From an uncultured Clostridium sp. (GTDB lineage: Bacteria > Bacillota > Clostridia > TANB77 > CAG-508): a stretch of DNA of 64,000 nucleotides. The number at the start of each line of letters is the position of its first letter. The stretch's first letter is position 1. Location of the stretch: the NCBI GenBank assembly GCA_945865665.1, contig CAMBEE010000006.1, positions 1-64,000 of the forward strand. Reading direction: 5' to 3'. Below, piece after piece: positions 9,002 through 18,744 of this stretch. Below the pieces are notes generated by a model, which saw only the letters and a program-made list of their open reading frames with translations, was not told the DNA's origin and did no database searches. Made by a program: the position numbers and the translations under genes.

Positions 9002-10126
9002 AAAAATAAAGTTAACTTTCAAATTAATATTGACAAATCTAAGAACAAAGATTATAATAAAGGAGGTAAAAGTAATATAGAAATATTTACACATGGAGAT
9101 TATATAAAATATAAAAAATTATTTAAAGGAAAATTTGCCGAAATATATAGAGAAGAAAGTGAACAAAATCAAAATATTTTCACAGTATTAGAACAAGGTG
9201 AAGAATATTTTGCAACAAATAATAGGCATGACAAAATATTTAGAACCATACTAGATAAAAAAGAAGACACTGTCGAATTAATAAACAAAGCAATAAAATC
9301 AAAATTAATAGCACAAGACATTGAAAAATATAACAGTAGTTTTGTAAATAAAATATTTAAAAATAGGGAGGCAGATGTTGTTTACAAACTAAAAGACAGA
9401 AATATTTTTTTCTTAATAGAACATCAAACCAAAATAGATTATTCAATGCCATACAGAATATTAGAATATGAAGTCGCAATAATAGAAAGTGCAATAAATA
9501 TGAATAAAATTAAAAATAAAGAATACAAAATTCCGTTGGTTATACCAATTGTCTTATATACAGGAAATAAAAAATGGAATGCAAAAAAGTATTTAAAAGA
9601 ATGCCAAGAGGAATTTGAAAGAATAAAAATACCTTTAGGCAATTATAACTTAGTAGATATTAATGATTTTACGGAAGAAGAATTAATAAATGACAAAACT
9701 TTTTTATCAAAAATGATGTTGATAGAGAGGGGAAAAAACATAGATGAAATCATAAAAATACTTAATGAAGTGGTACTAAAAACAAAAGATGAAGATAAAG
9801 AACTTCTCAAAAGAATTATATTGATAATTTTTGAGGAAAAGATTGGATACAAAGAAACAATGAAATTAATTGATAAATTAGAAGGAGGTAATAAAGAAAT
9901 GTTAGCTGTTGTAGAAACAATAAGAAGGGAAAACCAAATGTATATAAATATGGGACGAAAAGAAGGACGAAAAGAAGTACGAAAAGAAATGAAAAATAAT
10001 TTGTATCAAATAGCAAAAAAATTAATAGAAAGAAATACACCCAAAGAAGATATATTAGAGATAACAGGGCTAAAAGAAAAAGATATAGAAAAAATAGTAA
10101 AGATGAACCAAGAAAAGCCACAATAA
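9002..10126 (+). CDS. Rpn-family recombination-promoting nuclease / PD-(D/E)XK transposase-like; frame open well upstream of the first ATG (9446)
   Basis: Hand translation upstream of 9446: NIEIFTHGDYIKYKKLFKGKFAEIY...NRHDKIFRTILDKKEDTVELINKAIK...FKNREADVVYKLKDRNIFFLIEHQTKIDYSMPYRI; EAD...EHQ nuclease pattern; C-terminal EITGLKEKDIEKI. Confidence 0.75.
   Translation, partial: KNKVNFQINIDKSKNKDYNKGGKSNIEIFTHGDYIKYKKLFKGKFAEIYREESEQNQNIFTVLEQGEEYFATNNRHDKIFRTILDKKEDTVELINKAIKSKLIAQDIEKYNSSFVNKIFKNREADVVYKLKDRNIFFLIEHQTKIDYSMPYRILEYEVAIIESAINMNKIKNKEYKIPLVIPIVLYTGNKKWNAKKYLKECQEEFERIKIPLGNYNLVDINDFTEEELINDKTFLSKMMLIERGKNIDEIIKILNEVVLKTKDEDKELLKRIILIIFEEKIGYKETMKLIDKLEGGNKEMLAVVETIRRENQMYINMGRKEGRKEVRKEMKNNLYQIAKKLIERNTPKEDILEITGLKEKDIEKIVKMNQEKPQ
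9953..9988 (+). repeat. 12-bp tandem repeat x3 in the Rpn C-terminal region
   Basis: ggacgaaaagaa ggacgaaaagaa gtacgaaaagaa, encoding GRKE-GRKE-VRKE. Confidence 0.9.
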
Positions 10127-10193
10127 AATTGCTTGATAATTTTACATTTTTATGTTAAACTAATAAATGCAAAACATTTTAGGAGGAATAAAA

Positions 10194-11090
10194 ATGTTAG
10201 AAATTATAGAAGATACAATAATAGACGCAATAAAACTATTACCATTTCTATTTATAACATATTTAATTATGGAATACATAGAACATAAAATGGGGCACAA
10301 AACAAAACACGCAATAAAGAAATCAGGAAAATGGGGACCAATTATAGGAGGAATATTAGGAGCTTTTCCGCAATGTGGATTTTCAGTATCAGCAACAAAT
10401 TTATATGCAGGACGAGTTATAACATTAGGAACATTAATTGCTGTATATTTATCAACATCAGATGAAATGTTACCAATATTTATATCAGAAGCAGTTTCAC
10501 CAATAATTATATTAAAAATATTAGGAATAAAAATTATAATAGGAATTATTGCGGGAATTATAATAGATTTAGGCTTACACGTAATAAAAAATAAAATAAT
10601 GAAAAACAAAGAAAATAATATAACCGAAAGTGAAGAAAACGATGATGATGAAATAGGCCATATATGTGAAGAAGACCATTGCCATTGCAATGAAAGTGGA
10701 ATATTAAAATCAGCAATACATCATACTTTAAGCATATTGATGTTTATAATAATAATCACATTTATTATAAACACAGCTGTACATTTTGTTGGGGAAGAGA
10801 CTATTGCAAGTTGGATATTAAACAGACCAGTAATAGGACCACTAATTGCCTCATTAATAGGCTTAATTCCAAACTGTGCAGCGTCAGTAATAATAACAAA
10901 TATGTATTTGGACAAGGTTATTTCACTTGGAAGTATGATATCAGGATTATTAACAGGTGCAGGGGTTGGACTTGCAGTATTATTCAAGACAAACAATAAA
11001 ATAAAAGAAAATATAAGAATTCTTATTTTATTATATGCAATAGGAGTTATTTCAGGAATTATAATTGATTTAATAGGATTTACAATATAA
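10194..11090 (+). CDS. ArsP_2/DUF2899-type multi-TM putative metal(loid) exporter
   Basis: Duplicated permease halves GAFPQCGFSVSATNLYAGRVITLGTLIAVYLSTSDEMLPI and GLIPNCAASVIITNMYLDKVISLGSMISGLLTGAGVGLAVLF; aggagg RBS before ATG 10194. Confidence 0.85.
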   Translation: MLEIIEDTIIDAIKLLPFLFITYLIMEYIEHKMGHKTKHAIKKSGKWGPIIGGILGAFPQCGFSVSATNLYAGRVITLGTLIAVYLSTSDEMLPIFISEAVSPIIILKILGIKIIIGIIAGIIIDLGLHVIKNKIMKNKENNITESEENDDDEIGHICEEDHCHCNESGILKSAIHHTLSILMFIIIITFIINTAVHFVGEETIASWILNRPVIGPLIASLIGLIPNCAASVIITNMYLDKVISLGSMISGLLTGAGVGLAVLFKTNNKIKENIRILILLYAIGVISGIIIDLIGFTI

Positions 11091-11156
11091 AAAACTGCAG
11101 TTCAGTAACATAAAGAACTAAAATGAATTCATAAAATTTGCCACTGAACTGTAGAT

Positions 11157-11195
11157 AAAAAACTGTCATTAGGTAGTAAACCAGTGACAGTTTTA
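11157..11195. terminator. Terminator between convergent genes
   Basis: aaaactgtca...tgacagttttatttttt; a second inverted repeat ctgcagttcagt...actgaactgtag lies just before it. Confidence 0.8.
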
Positions 11196-11199
11196 TTTT

Positions 11200-13527
11200 T
11201 TAATTTTTCTTTTTATTTCTTAAATTAACAACAATAGCATCTTCATTATCAAAAATATAATTAGAATCTGTTGTATCAGTTTGAACTGGATCAATTTCAT
11301 TTCTGGCATCTATAAAGTCCAATTTTTTAGGATTAAATTTCTTTTTAGGCAATCCATTTTCTGTATCTTCAGTTTCAGTAGTAACACCATCTGAATATTT
11401 ACCAAAATCATAAGTTTTAACCTTTTGGGCTTCTTTATATTTTGATGCAAGATAATTAAGTTTTCCTTGACCAGCCATTGATTTACCATTGCCACCTCTG
11501 ATTTTATAAGCACAGTCTTTTTGACCAAGGCCTTGTAATTTACCAGGCTTAAAGTATGGAACAAATTTCCATTCGACACTACCATGTTTAGAATCATATT
11601 TCATCTTATCAAAATCAATAGAATTACCCATAGACCATTCTCTTTTTTGTCCAAATTCAACACTCCACCAATCTAGTTCATCCTTAGTTCCGCCACCTGT
11701 AAAGATTTTACTAGCACAGTTTGATAAAATTGTTTGTTGATAATTTTCTTTTGAACCAGCAACATTTAATTGAGCTAGGTTTTGAGCAGAAATTACAGTA
11801 CCAACTTTATATTTTCTATACATTGTGAATATAGGTTCAGTTTCTTTACAAATGAAATCAGGAAATTCATCTATATACAAGAAATTTGGAACTCTAGATT
11901 TTTCAGTACCAGGTCTTCTTAAAACTGCATTTTGCATAGAGATTAAGAAGAAAAGTCCAAAAGCTTTATGGCTAGAAGCTCCTAAATCACCACGTCTAGT
12001 ACAAACAAAAGTAATATCTCCATTTTCAAGCATTTTATCAAAATTAATATTATTGTGTCTATTACACAAAATTGTTTTAACACCAGGTATTCTCAAAAGT
12101 TTATCTAGTTGAGTAATAGCTGCATCTATATAAATTTCAGTATTTTGTCTATTAACACCATTTTTATAAAAGTTCTTTCTAAAATAATTTAATTGAGTAT
12201 TGTATTTCTCTTTTAATTCTTCATCATGTGCAAGAATTTCGCACATTTTTTCAACTAAATCAAAGTTTGTAAACATTTTTAGCATATCTTCTAAGTTAGG
12301 TAACATACCCTCATTCATTCTAGGATACATTTCTTTTAACAAAATAGCCATATTTTCAATTGCTTGAAGTACAACTGATTCCCTATAAGTTTCATCAGGT
12401 TCATCTTTAGAAATGTCAAGCATAGTTTTTAAAACTGAAGATATAGTAATTGCTATTTTATTAGGACTATCATAAACAAAAGGATTTAAACCAATTGAAT
12501 TTTTATCTGATGGGTCTATTATATTATAAGATAAACCAAAGTTTTTACAAACACTGATCATATCATCTGAAATCTCTCTATCAGGAGAAAGAACAGTTAT
12601 ACCACAATTTCTATATGTAATTTCAGCTGAAGAGTCTAAAATCATTTTTTTCATATAACCTTTATAAACATCTTCTTTACCTATAGAAGGAGTTAACATA
12701 TTTAAATTAAAGTTAGCATTTAAATAATCATTATCATAAGGCTTATCTAATACAGCAATTCCAGTTTTTAAAGCAGTAAATCCCATTTCCTTAGCTACTT
12801 CTCTAAAGAAAAATTTCCTTTCCAAATCTCTAGCTATCATTGGTTCATAAACTAAAGAGGTTTTCCCAGAACCAGAAGCGCCACATACAAATAAAGATTG
12901 ATATCTAGAAGCTTCAGGCATTGTTATTTGTGCTGCAGTTTCACTATTTTGGAACATATAAATATCACAAGTATATGGACCATGTCCTTGTTTTTTATCA
13001 GATAAATCAATTCCACCATAATCCCAGATAGATTGAGTCATATCCTTACTATCATTTACTCCAAAGTATAGGAAATTGAATACTTTTGGAATCATTAATA
13101 CTGGTAACAAGATTGTCAAAGAAGTCATAGCTGGTCGTATTAAATCAGAAAAATTTGTTACTAAATCTACATATCCAGGGTTAAATACAAGTAAAAGCCA
13201 TGCACCCATATTAAGCCATTGTATAAACATCGAAATTGCAATTATACTTAATCCAATAATGTAAATATTGAATAAAGTAACTTTTCTACTTTTTGTTGAA
13301 GCAAATTCTGAACTTCCCGAAAATAGAAATGCAAACACAGGACATGCCAATGCAAATGTGTACATTAATGGTCCCCAGTATGAATAAGAAACTCCAGTAA
13401 ATAACATTAATAAGAATTCCACAATTCTATCTACTGCAAAATATACGGTTAAAAGTGTTAACACATATGTTGCAAATGTGTTTCTACTAGTTCCCAATTT
13501 CTTTAAAAATTTATCTATTATTTTCAT
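11200..13527 (-). CDS. VirD4/TraG/TraD-like membrane-anchored P-loop ATPase (coupling-protein-like)
   Basis: N-terminal TM segments; SLFVCGASGSGKTSLVYEP Walker A; NFLYIDEFPDFI Walker B; VGTVISAQNLAQL; SNCASKIFTGGGTKDE. Confidence 0.85.
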   Translation of the reverse strand: MKIIDKFLKKLGTSRNTFATYVLTLLTVYFAVDRIVEFLLMLFTGVSYSYWGPLMYTFALACPVFAFLFSGSSEFASTKSRKVTLFNIYIIGLSIIAISMFIQWLNMGAWLLLVFNPGYVDLVTNFSDLIRPAMTSLTILLPVLMIPKVFNFLYFGVNDSKDMTQSIWDYGGIDLSDKKQGHGPYTCDIYMFQNSETAAQITMPEASRYQSLFVCGASGSGKTSLVYEPMIARDLERKFFFREVAKEMGFTALKTGIAVLDKPYDNDYLNANFNLNMLTPSIGKEDVYKGYMKKMILDSSAEITYRNCGITVLSPDREISDDMISVCKNFGLSYNIIDPSDKNSIGLNPFVYDSPNKIAITISSVLKTMLDISKDEPDETYRESVVLQAIENMAILLKEMYPRMNEGMLPNLEDMLKMFTNFDLVEKMCEILAHDEELKEKYNTQLNYFRKNFYKNGVNRQNTEIYIDAAITQLDKLLRIPGVKTILCNRHNNINFDKMLENGDITFVCTRRGDLGASSHKAFGLFFLISMQNAVLRRPGTEKSRVPNFLYIDEFPDFICKETEPIFTMYRKYKVGTVISAQNLAQLNVAGSKENYQQTILSNCASKIFTGGGTKDELDWWSVEFGQKREWSMGNSIDFDKMKYDSKHGSVEWKFVPYFKPGKLQGLGQKDCAYKIRGGNGKSMAGQGKLNYLASKYKEAQKVKTYDFGKYSDGVTTETEDTENGLPKKKFNPKKLDFIDARNEIDPVQTDTTDSNYIFDNEDAIVVNLRNKKKN

Positions 13528-13705
13528 TATATAATTGCCCCTTTTTATAAATTATATTTTGTTGCTATTTTTTATTATAAGAAAATTTAAAAAATTCATA
13601 TAATAAAGTATGTTTTAATTCTATTACTACATATCTATTATCCTATAAAATAGGCAAAAAAACAAGTATTTTTTCAAAAAAAGTTGCATAAAACACTACA
13701 ATTTT

Positions 13706-14178
13706 GTTACAATTCACAGCTTTAAAAAATTTTTGTGTGCAAGTTGCCCCACATCAAGGGTTATATATTTGATGTTGTATTCTGTTCATTACGTTTAAAA
13801 AGAAAACCTAAAATACCTAACTGAGCCTCTCTCACTTATGACAGAAATGTATATATGTATATAATTTTAAACTTTTCGAATGTGATTAGAGCAATATTAG
13901 AATTTCTTAAATAAATTTATGGAAAGCGTTCACGTCGAGCGAAGCGAGGACTAAGTGGAATTATCCATCAATTTATTTTAGAAATTCTTATGTTGCGTAT
14001 TGAACCGAGAAAATGTTTCAAATCATATACATATATACATTTCTGTCGTGAGCATTCCTCAGTTATTTATTTAATATTTTCTATTTTTCACTTCAATCAA
14101 ACGAATACAACATCAAATATATAGCCCTTGATGTGGGGCAACTTGCACACAAAAATTTTTAAAGCTGTGAATTGCAAC
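13706..14178 (-). mobile_element. Palindromic MITE-like element, copy A (inverted relative to copies B and C)
   Basis: Termini gttacaattcacag / ctgtgaattgcaac; flanked by direct repeat ACAATTTT (13698-13705 and 14179-14186); arms near complementary over most of the length; no ORF. Confidence 0.92.
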
Positions 14179-14237
14179 ACAATTTTCAGAATAAATTCAA
14201 ATAAAGCGACATATAATAATTAAAATTACATAAAAAA

Positions 14238-14534
14238 GTGGGGGATGGATTTATGCAAGAAGAATTTAGAAAAGAACAATTAATAAAAGATAAAAGTGAA
14301 TTCGATAAAGAAATTGAATTAATAAGAAATATAATTAAAACAAGAGAAGAATTAAAAAATGATAATAAAAACTTTGAATTTGCCGAAATGGAATTAGTAG
14401 ATTATTATATATATCATATAAAAGCAAACCAAGCAAAACTAAATTATTTACTTAAATTAGCAAAAGCAAATGGAATAACAATAGATAGAATAAAACAATT
14501 AAAATATGAAAATTATGACGAAGAGATAGGGTAG
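14238..14534 (+). CDS. DUF2508 (YaaL-like) family protein
   Basis: FAEMELVDYYIYHIKANQAKLNYLLKLAK; directly upstream of a BofA-like gene, as in Firmicutes. Confidence 0.7.
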   Translation: MGDGFMQEEFRKEQLIKDKSEFDKEIELIRNIIKTREELKNDNKNFEFAEMELVDYYIYHIKANQAKLNYLLKLAKANGITIDRIKQLKYENYDEEIG

Positions 14535-14639
14535 AAAGTAGAATCTTTTTTGAATTACACCAGTAAATATAGTTATAAAAATAAATGAATATATGTCCAT
14601 ATTTATTCATACAAATGTATAAATAAAGTTTGAAGAGGG

Positions 14640-14906
14640 ATGAGTATGGATACAAATATAATTACATATTTAGCATGCATATGTTTTTTATTTATTTTTG
14701 GAAGAGTGTTTATTGTTCCAATAAAAAAAATTTTAAAGTTAGTTATTAATTCTATTTTGGGTGGCGTTACTATTTTTTTGATAAATCTTGTTGGTGGGAT
14801 ATGGGGATTCCACATGGGACTTAATATTTTTACAAGTATTTTAGTAGGGTTACTTGGACTGCCAGGTGCAGTATGTTTAGTAATTATAAAGTTATTAATA
14901 GAATAA
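14640..14906 (+). CDS. bofA: Pro-sigma-K processing inhibitor BofA family protein
   Basis: KLVINSILGGVTIFLINLVGGIWGFHMGLNIFTSILVGLLGLPGAVCLVIIKLL. Confidence 0.85.
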   Translation: MSMDTNIITYLACICFLFIFGRVFIVPIKKILKLVINSILGGVTIFLINLVGGIWGFHMGLNIFTSILVGLLGLPGAVCLVIIKLLIE

Positions 14907-15030
14907 ATCTGAAAATTTTCAATTTTCAGTCTTAACTCTACTTTTTATCATACTCAAAAAAATTGAAATTTTCAGTAAATTTGTTCGTGCGCGAAAATTT
15001 ATGAAATAAATTTTCTGTGCAATGTAATTT

Positions 15031-15068
15031 TATATATTAGGAAAGTTGCATAACTTTCCTAATATATA
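15031..15068. terminator. Perfect 17-bp hairpin downstream of bofA
   Basis: tatatattaggaaagtt-gcat-aactttcctaatatata. Confidence 0.75.
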
Positions 15069-15072
15069 AAAA

Positions 15073-15144
15073 AGGGATTGAAGACCCGTCCCCCAATCCC
15101 GAAAAAAACAGGAAAGAAGACATGCGTCCTCAATCCTGTTTTTT
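15073..15144 (-). terminator. Two stacked hairpins at the 3' end of glmS
   Basis: gggattgaagacccgtcccccaatccc; aaaaaacagga...tcctgtttttt. Confidence 0.75.
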
Positions 15145-16986
15145 CTATTCAACTGTAACTGATTTTGCTAAGTTTCTAGGCTTATCAACATCCAAACCTT
15201 TTTCCTTAGAAATATGATAAGCAAGTAATTGTAATGGAACAATTGATAAAATAGGGGAAACAAAACAATTTGTTTCAGGGATATCAATTACAACATCAAA
15301 CATACTCTTATCAATATCTTGGTTAGAAACAACCAAAGTTTTAGCACCACGAGTAATAACCTCTTGAATATTACTTACAGTCTTTTTAACTAAATCTTTA
15401 TCAGTCATAATACTAATAACAGTAACACCATTTTCAATTAAAGCTATAGGACCATGTTTCAATTCACCAGCTGCATAACTTTCAGAATGAATATAAGAAA
15501 TCTCTTTTAATTTCAAAGAACCTTCTCTTGCAACTGTCTCATCAATACCTCTGCCTAAGAAAAATATATCTTTTTCTTGATAAATCTGCTTAGCAAATTT
15601 GTCAATTTTTTCATCACAATTTAAAACATCTTCTATTTTTTTAGGTAATTCCAAAATGCTTTTCTTAATATCAACTAATAAATTTTCATCAGCTATACCA
15701 AGTATTTCTGCAAAGTAAATTGCTAAAATAGTCATTAAAACAACTTGAGAAGTATATGCTTTTGTAGAAGCAACTGCTATTTCTGGTCCGGCATGTGTAT
15801 AAATTGAATAATCTGCTTCTCTTGTTATAGAACTACCAATAACATTAGTAATTGCAATAGTTTTAGCACCTTTTTCTTTTGATAATTTTAAAGCAGCTAT
15901 TGTATCTGCAGTTTCTCCTGATTGAGATAGGAAAATACATAAAGTTTTATCATCTACAATTGGATCTCTATATCTAAATTCTGATGCAATATCAACTTCT
16001 GTAGGAATTCTACAAAGTTTTTCAATAGAATTTTTTCCTGTAAGACCTGCATGCATTGCAGTACCACAAGCCACAATATAAATTTTATTTAAACATGATA
16101 AATATTCTTTAGTAAATTTAAGTTCATCAAATTCACATTTTGAATTTACATTTACTTTAGCACCTATTGTTTCTCTAATAGCAGTTGGTTGTTCAAAAAT
16201 TTCTTTTAACATGAAATCGTCATAACCTTCTTTTTCAGCTGCTGCAGCATTCCATTCAATAGACTGTGTTTTCTTTTCAATTTCATTTAAATCTTTATCA
16301 TAGAATTTTGCAGAATCTTTTGTTAAAACAACAAATTCTAAGTCATTTAAAAGATAAAAATCTTTTGTGTAAGAAAGTATAGCAGGAATATCTGAAGATA
16401 AATATTTTTCGTCCTCACAAGTTCCTATAACTAATGGGCTATCTTGTCTTACAACTATCATATTATCTGGGTAAAGACTTGAAATAACTTCAAGTGCAAA
16501 ACTTCCTTTTAAATCTAAACAAGCATTTTTTACCGCTCTTAAAAATTTTAAATCGTCATTTTCTGTATCTTTTATAAAATAATAATGTATTAAGTTAGGG
16601 ATAACTTCTGTATCTGTTTGAGAATAGAATGTATATCCTTTTTCTGTTAAAAATTTTCTTAATTCATTGTAATTTTCAATAATTCCATTATGAACTACAC
16701 TAAATGTTTTTGAATTATCTTGGTGAGGGTGAGAGTTCTCCTTTGATGGCTTTCCGTGTGTTGCCCATCTTGTATGAGCAATACCAATAGTTCCTTCTAA
16801 TTTATCAATTCCATCTAAATTTGACAAGTTTTTAACTCTTCCTTTATCTTTCATTATTGATAATCCATCTTTTTCGATTGTTGAAATACCAGCAGAGTCA
16901 TATCCTCTGTATTCCAATCTTGTTAGCCCTGCTAAAAGAATAGGGCATGCTTTTTTTGTTCCTATGTAACCTACAATTCCACACAT
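15145..16986 (-). CDS. glmS: Glutamine--fructose-6-phosphate aminotransferase (isomerizing)
   Basis: MCGIVGYIGTKKACPILLAGLTRLEYRGYDSAG; TRWATHGKPS; LDVDKPRNLAKSVTVE C-terminus. Confidence 0.98.
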   Translation of the reverse strand: MCGIVGYIGTKKACPILLAGLTRLEYRGYDSAGISTIEKDGLSIMKDKGRVKNLSNLDGIDKLEGTIGIAHTRWATHGKPSKENSHPHQDNSKTFSVVHNGIIENYNELRKFLTEKGYTFYSQTDTEVIPNLIHYYFIKDTENDDLKFLRAVKNACLDLKGSFALEVISSLYPDNMIVVRQDSPLVIGTCEDEKYLSSDIPAILSYTKDFYLLNDLEFVVLTKDSAKFYDKDLNEIEKKTQSIEWNAAAAEKEGYDDFMLKEIFEQPTAIRETIGAKVNVNSKCEFDELKFTKEYLSCLNKIYIVACGTAMHAGLTGKNSIEKLCRIPTEVDIASEFRYRDPIVDDKTLCIFLSQSGETADTIAALKLSKEKGAKTIAITNVIGSSITREADYSIYTHAGPEIAVASTKAYTSQVVLMTILAIYFAEILGIADENLLVDIKKSILELPKKIEDVLNCDEKIDKFAKQIYQEKDIFFLGRGIDETVAREGSLKLKEISYIHSESYAAGELKHGPIALIENGVTVISIMTDKDLVKKTVSNIQEVITRGAKTLVVSNQDIDKSMFDVVIDIPETNCFVSPILSIVPLQLLAYHISKEKGLDVDKPRNLAKSVTVE

Positions 16987-17109
16987 AATTTAAATCCTCC
17001 TAAATATATATTGAAAATTTTTAAAAATTATTTTGATACATTAACACATCAAAACAAAATTGATAGAGTTAAAACATCTGAATCAATATTTTAAAAATTT
17101 ATGGAATTG

Positions 17110-17268
17110 AAAGTATGCAAACTTAAAATATTAACTTCTGTTCTAATATTACTATTAGTTTTTAATTAATACTTATGACCTTAAGTAAAAGCCACTAGAG
17201 CATCCGCCGAATTTTTCGATAACTCTAGACCTCGTCAACCTCCTGAAAATAGTGGTCCTGGCGCTTGA
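17110..17268 (-). ncRNA. glmS ribozyme: glmS ribozyme (GlcN6P-activated self-cleaving riboswitch)
   Basis: Minus strand: AGCGCCaggaccac...GTTGACGAGGtctagagtTATCGAaaaatTCGGCGGATGctctagtggcTTTTACTTAAGG; directly upstream of glmS; predicted cleavage between minus-strand A (17265) and G (17264). The 3' boundary is approximate. Confidence 0.95.
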
Positions 17269-17378
17269 AAAATAACTCCTTTCTTGATATTTTTATGCAT
17301 CTTTCAATTTTACTTTATTATATTACATCAAAATGCATTTTGGTGCAAGTGCTTTTTTATTATTTTTTAAAAACAAAA

Positions 17379-17406
17379 ATACAAGCTCCAAAAAGGAGCT
17401 TGTATA
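17379..17406 (-). terminator. Terminator for the zinc-ribbon protein gene
   Basis: atacaagctcc-aaaa-aggagcttgtat hairpin, T-rich on the minus-strand 3' side. Confidence 0.8.
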
Positions 17407-17431
17407 TGTTACACTTTCCATTAAAAGTGAT

Positions 17432-18544
17432 TTATTCAATTAACTCTGCGGTACCTAATGAAACTTTTAATTTAAAATCTTTACCAACATCGATTTTTTT
17501 CCAGTCATCAAAAGAAATTGAATAATTTTTTTGCTTATCATTTACAATACCGGTTATTTGATATTGCTGTGATTTTGAACTTTCTCTTTCATCTGAAGCA
17601 AGATTTAAATTTCCCCAGTAAGGATTTTTATCTTTTCCAGATGTTTTAACACTACGTTCATAGAGCCATTTATCAATTTCATAATAATATTTTGTTTGAT
17701 AAACAGGTTCCTCTCTATAAACTGGATCTTCATAGTATTCAGTTTCATAATATGTTTCATATATTGGCTCACTATGTTCTTCTTCTTCAAAGTATCCATT
17801 TCCTAAATCATTATAGGTATAGTATGTATTATATCCTGTAATTCGTTCTTTGGGAACTTCTCTTGATTTAGTTTCATAATGATCTAATACAGTGTCATAA
17901 TGATGAATTTCTTGCACTGAATGCAATAGCCGCGCATTTGAGGGTAAGGACCAGTCACTTTCTTCAACTGTTTGATATTTTTCAATATCAATTGTCCTAT
18001 TCCAAGATACTTCAGTTACATTCATGGTAACTTCTTTAGGCTGTACTAAAGCAATAATCCCAGTTATGAATAATGCCATGATAAGACCAAAGAAAATGTA
18101 TCTAAATACAGAAGATGATTTGAAAGATAAAAAATTACTTTTAAGATTTTTTAAAGTGTTTTTTTTATTTTTATCCTCTGCATAAGAAGCCTCACCAGCG
18201 GTTGGTGTTGGAGTGGAATTTTTTAAATTACTATTTAAGTTTTTCTTTTTTTGGATATCAAAATAATTTCCATCACTTTCTACTCTTGAAGCACCACAGC
18301 AAGTACAAGTATCATTATTGTCAGAGTTGTAGCTTTGGCAATAACTGCACATCCAGTCAGGATTTTTATTCAATTTCTTTGCTTCTTCATCAGTGACATA
18401 ATTATTCTTGATGTCTTTGGGTAAAGTAGGTTTAAAATCTTTATCCCTTTGCCGTCCACAATTAGGGCAAACTTGATATCTACCTAATATTTCTTCTGTT
18501 TTACAATATGGACATTTCCACCGTCCTTCAACTATTCTTCCCAT
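17432..18544 (-). CDS. Double zinc-ribbon membrane protein
   Basis: CPYCKTEEILGRYQVCPNCGRQ and CSYCQSYNSDNNDTCTCCGA; one TM helix; start at 18544 behind aaaggagg (the ORF track start is further upstream). Confidence 0.75.
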   Translation of the reverse strand: MGRIVEGRWKCPYCKTEEILGRYQVCPNCGRQRDKDFKPTLPKDIKNNYVTDEEAKKLNKNPDWMCSYCQSYNSDNNDTCTCCGASRVESDGNYFDIQKKKNLNSNLKNSTPTPTAGEASYAEDKNKKNTLKNLKSNFLSFKSSSVFRYIFFGLIMALFITGIIALVQPKEVTMNVTEVSWNRTIDIEKYQTVEESDWSLPSNARLLHSVQEIHHYDTVLDHYETKSREVPKERITGYNTYYTYNDLGNGYFEEEEHSEPIYETYYETEYYEDPVYREEPVYQTKYYYEIDKWLYERSVKTSGKDKNPYWGNLNLASDERESSKSQQYQITGIVNDKQKNYSISFDDWKKIDVGKDFKLKVSLGTAELIE

Positions 18545-18744
18545 AATGTTCCTCCTTTTGTTGTTTTTTATAATTGTATTGTATGTTTGAGTTAACTGAT
18601 TTTTGCACAAAATGTTGCTTTATAAAAATTATAACAGGCATATGAAATTATGTCAAATTAACACCGATATATTCAAAATGTATAAATTAGTCTTGCTTTA
18701 CTATATACTTATAGTTTATAATAAATGTAAAAAATATAAAAGGA

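Noticed and set aside
13706-14178. Palindromic elements as CRISPR arrays, tRNA clusters or coding IS
   Set aside because: No repeat-spacer pattern, no cloverleaf and no ORF of useful length; the structure is one inverted repeat with terminal sequences.
17265-17525. Plus-strand ORF 86 aa
   Set aside because: Begins at the end of the glmS ribozyme on the opposite strand and runs over a terminator into the zinc-ribbon gene; no RBS.
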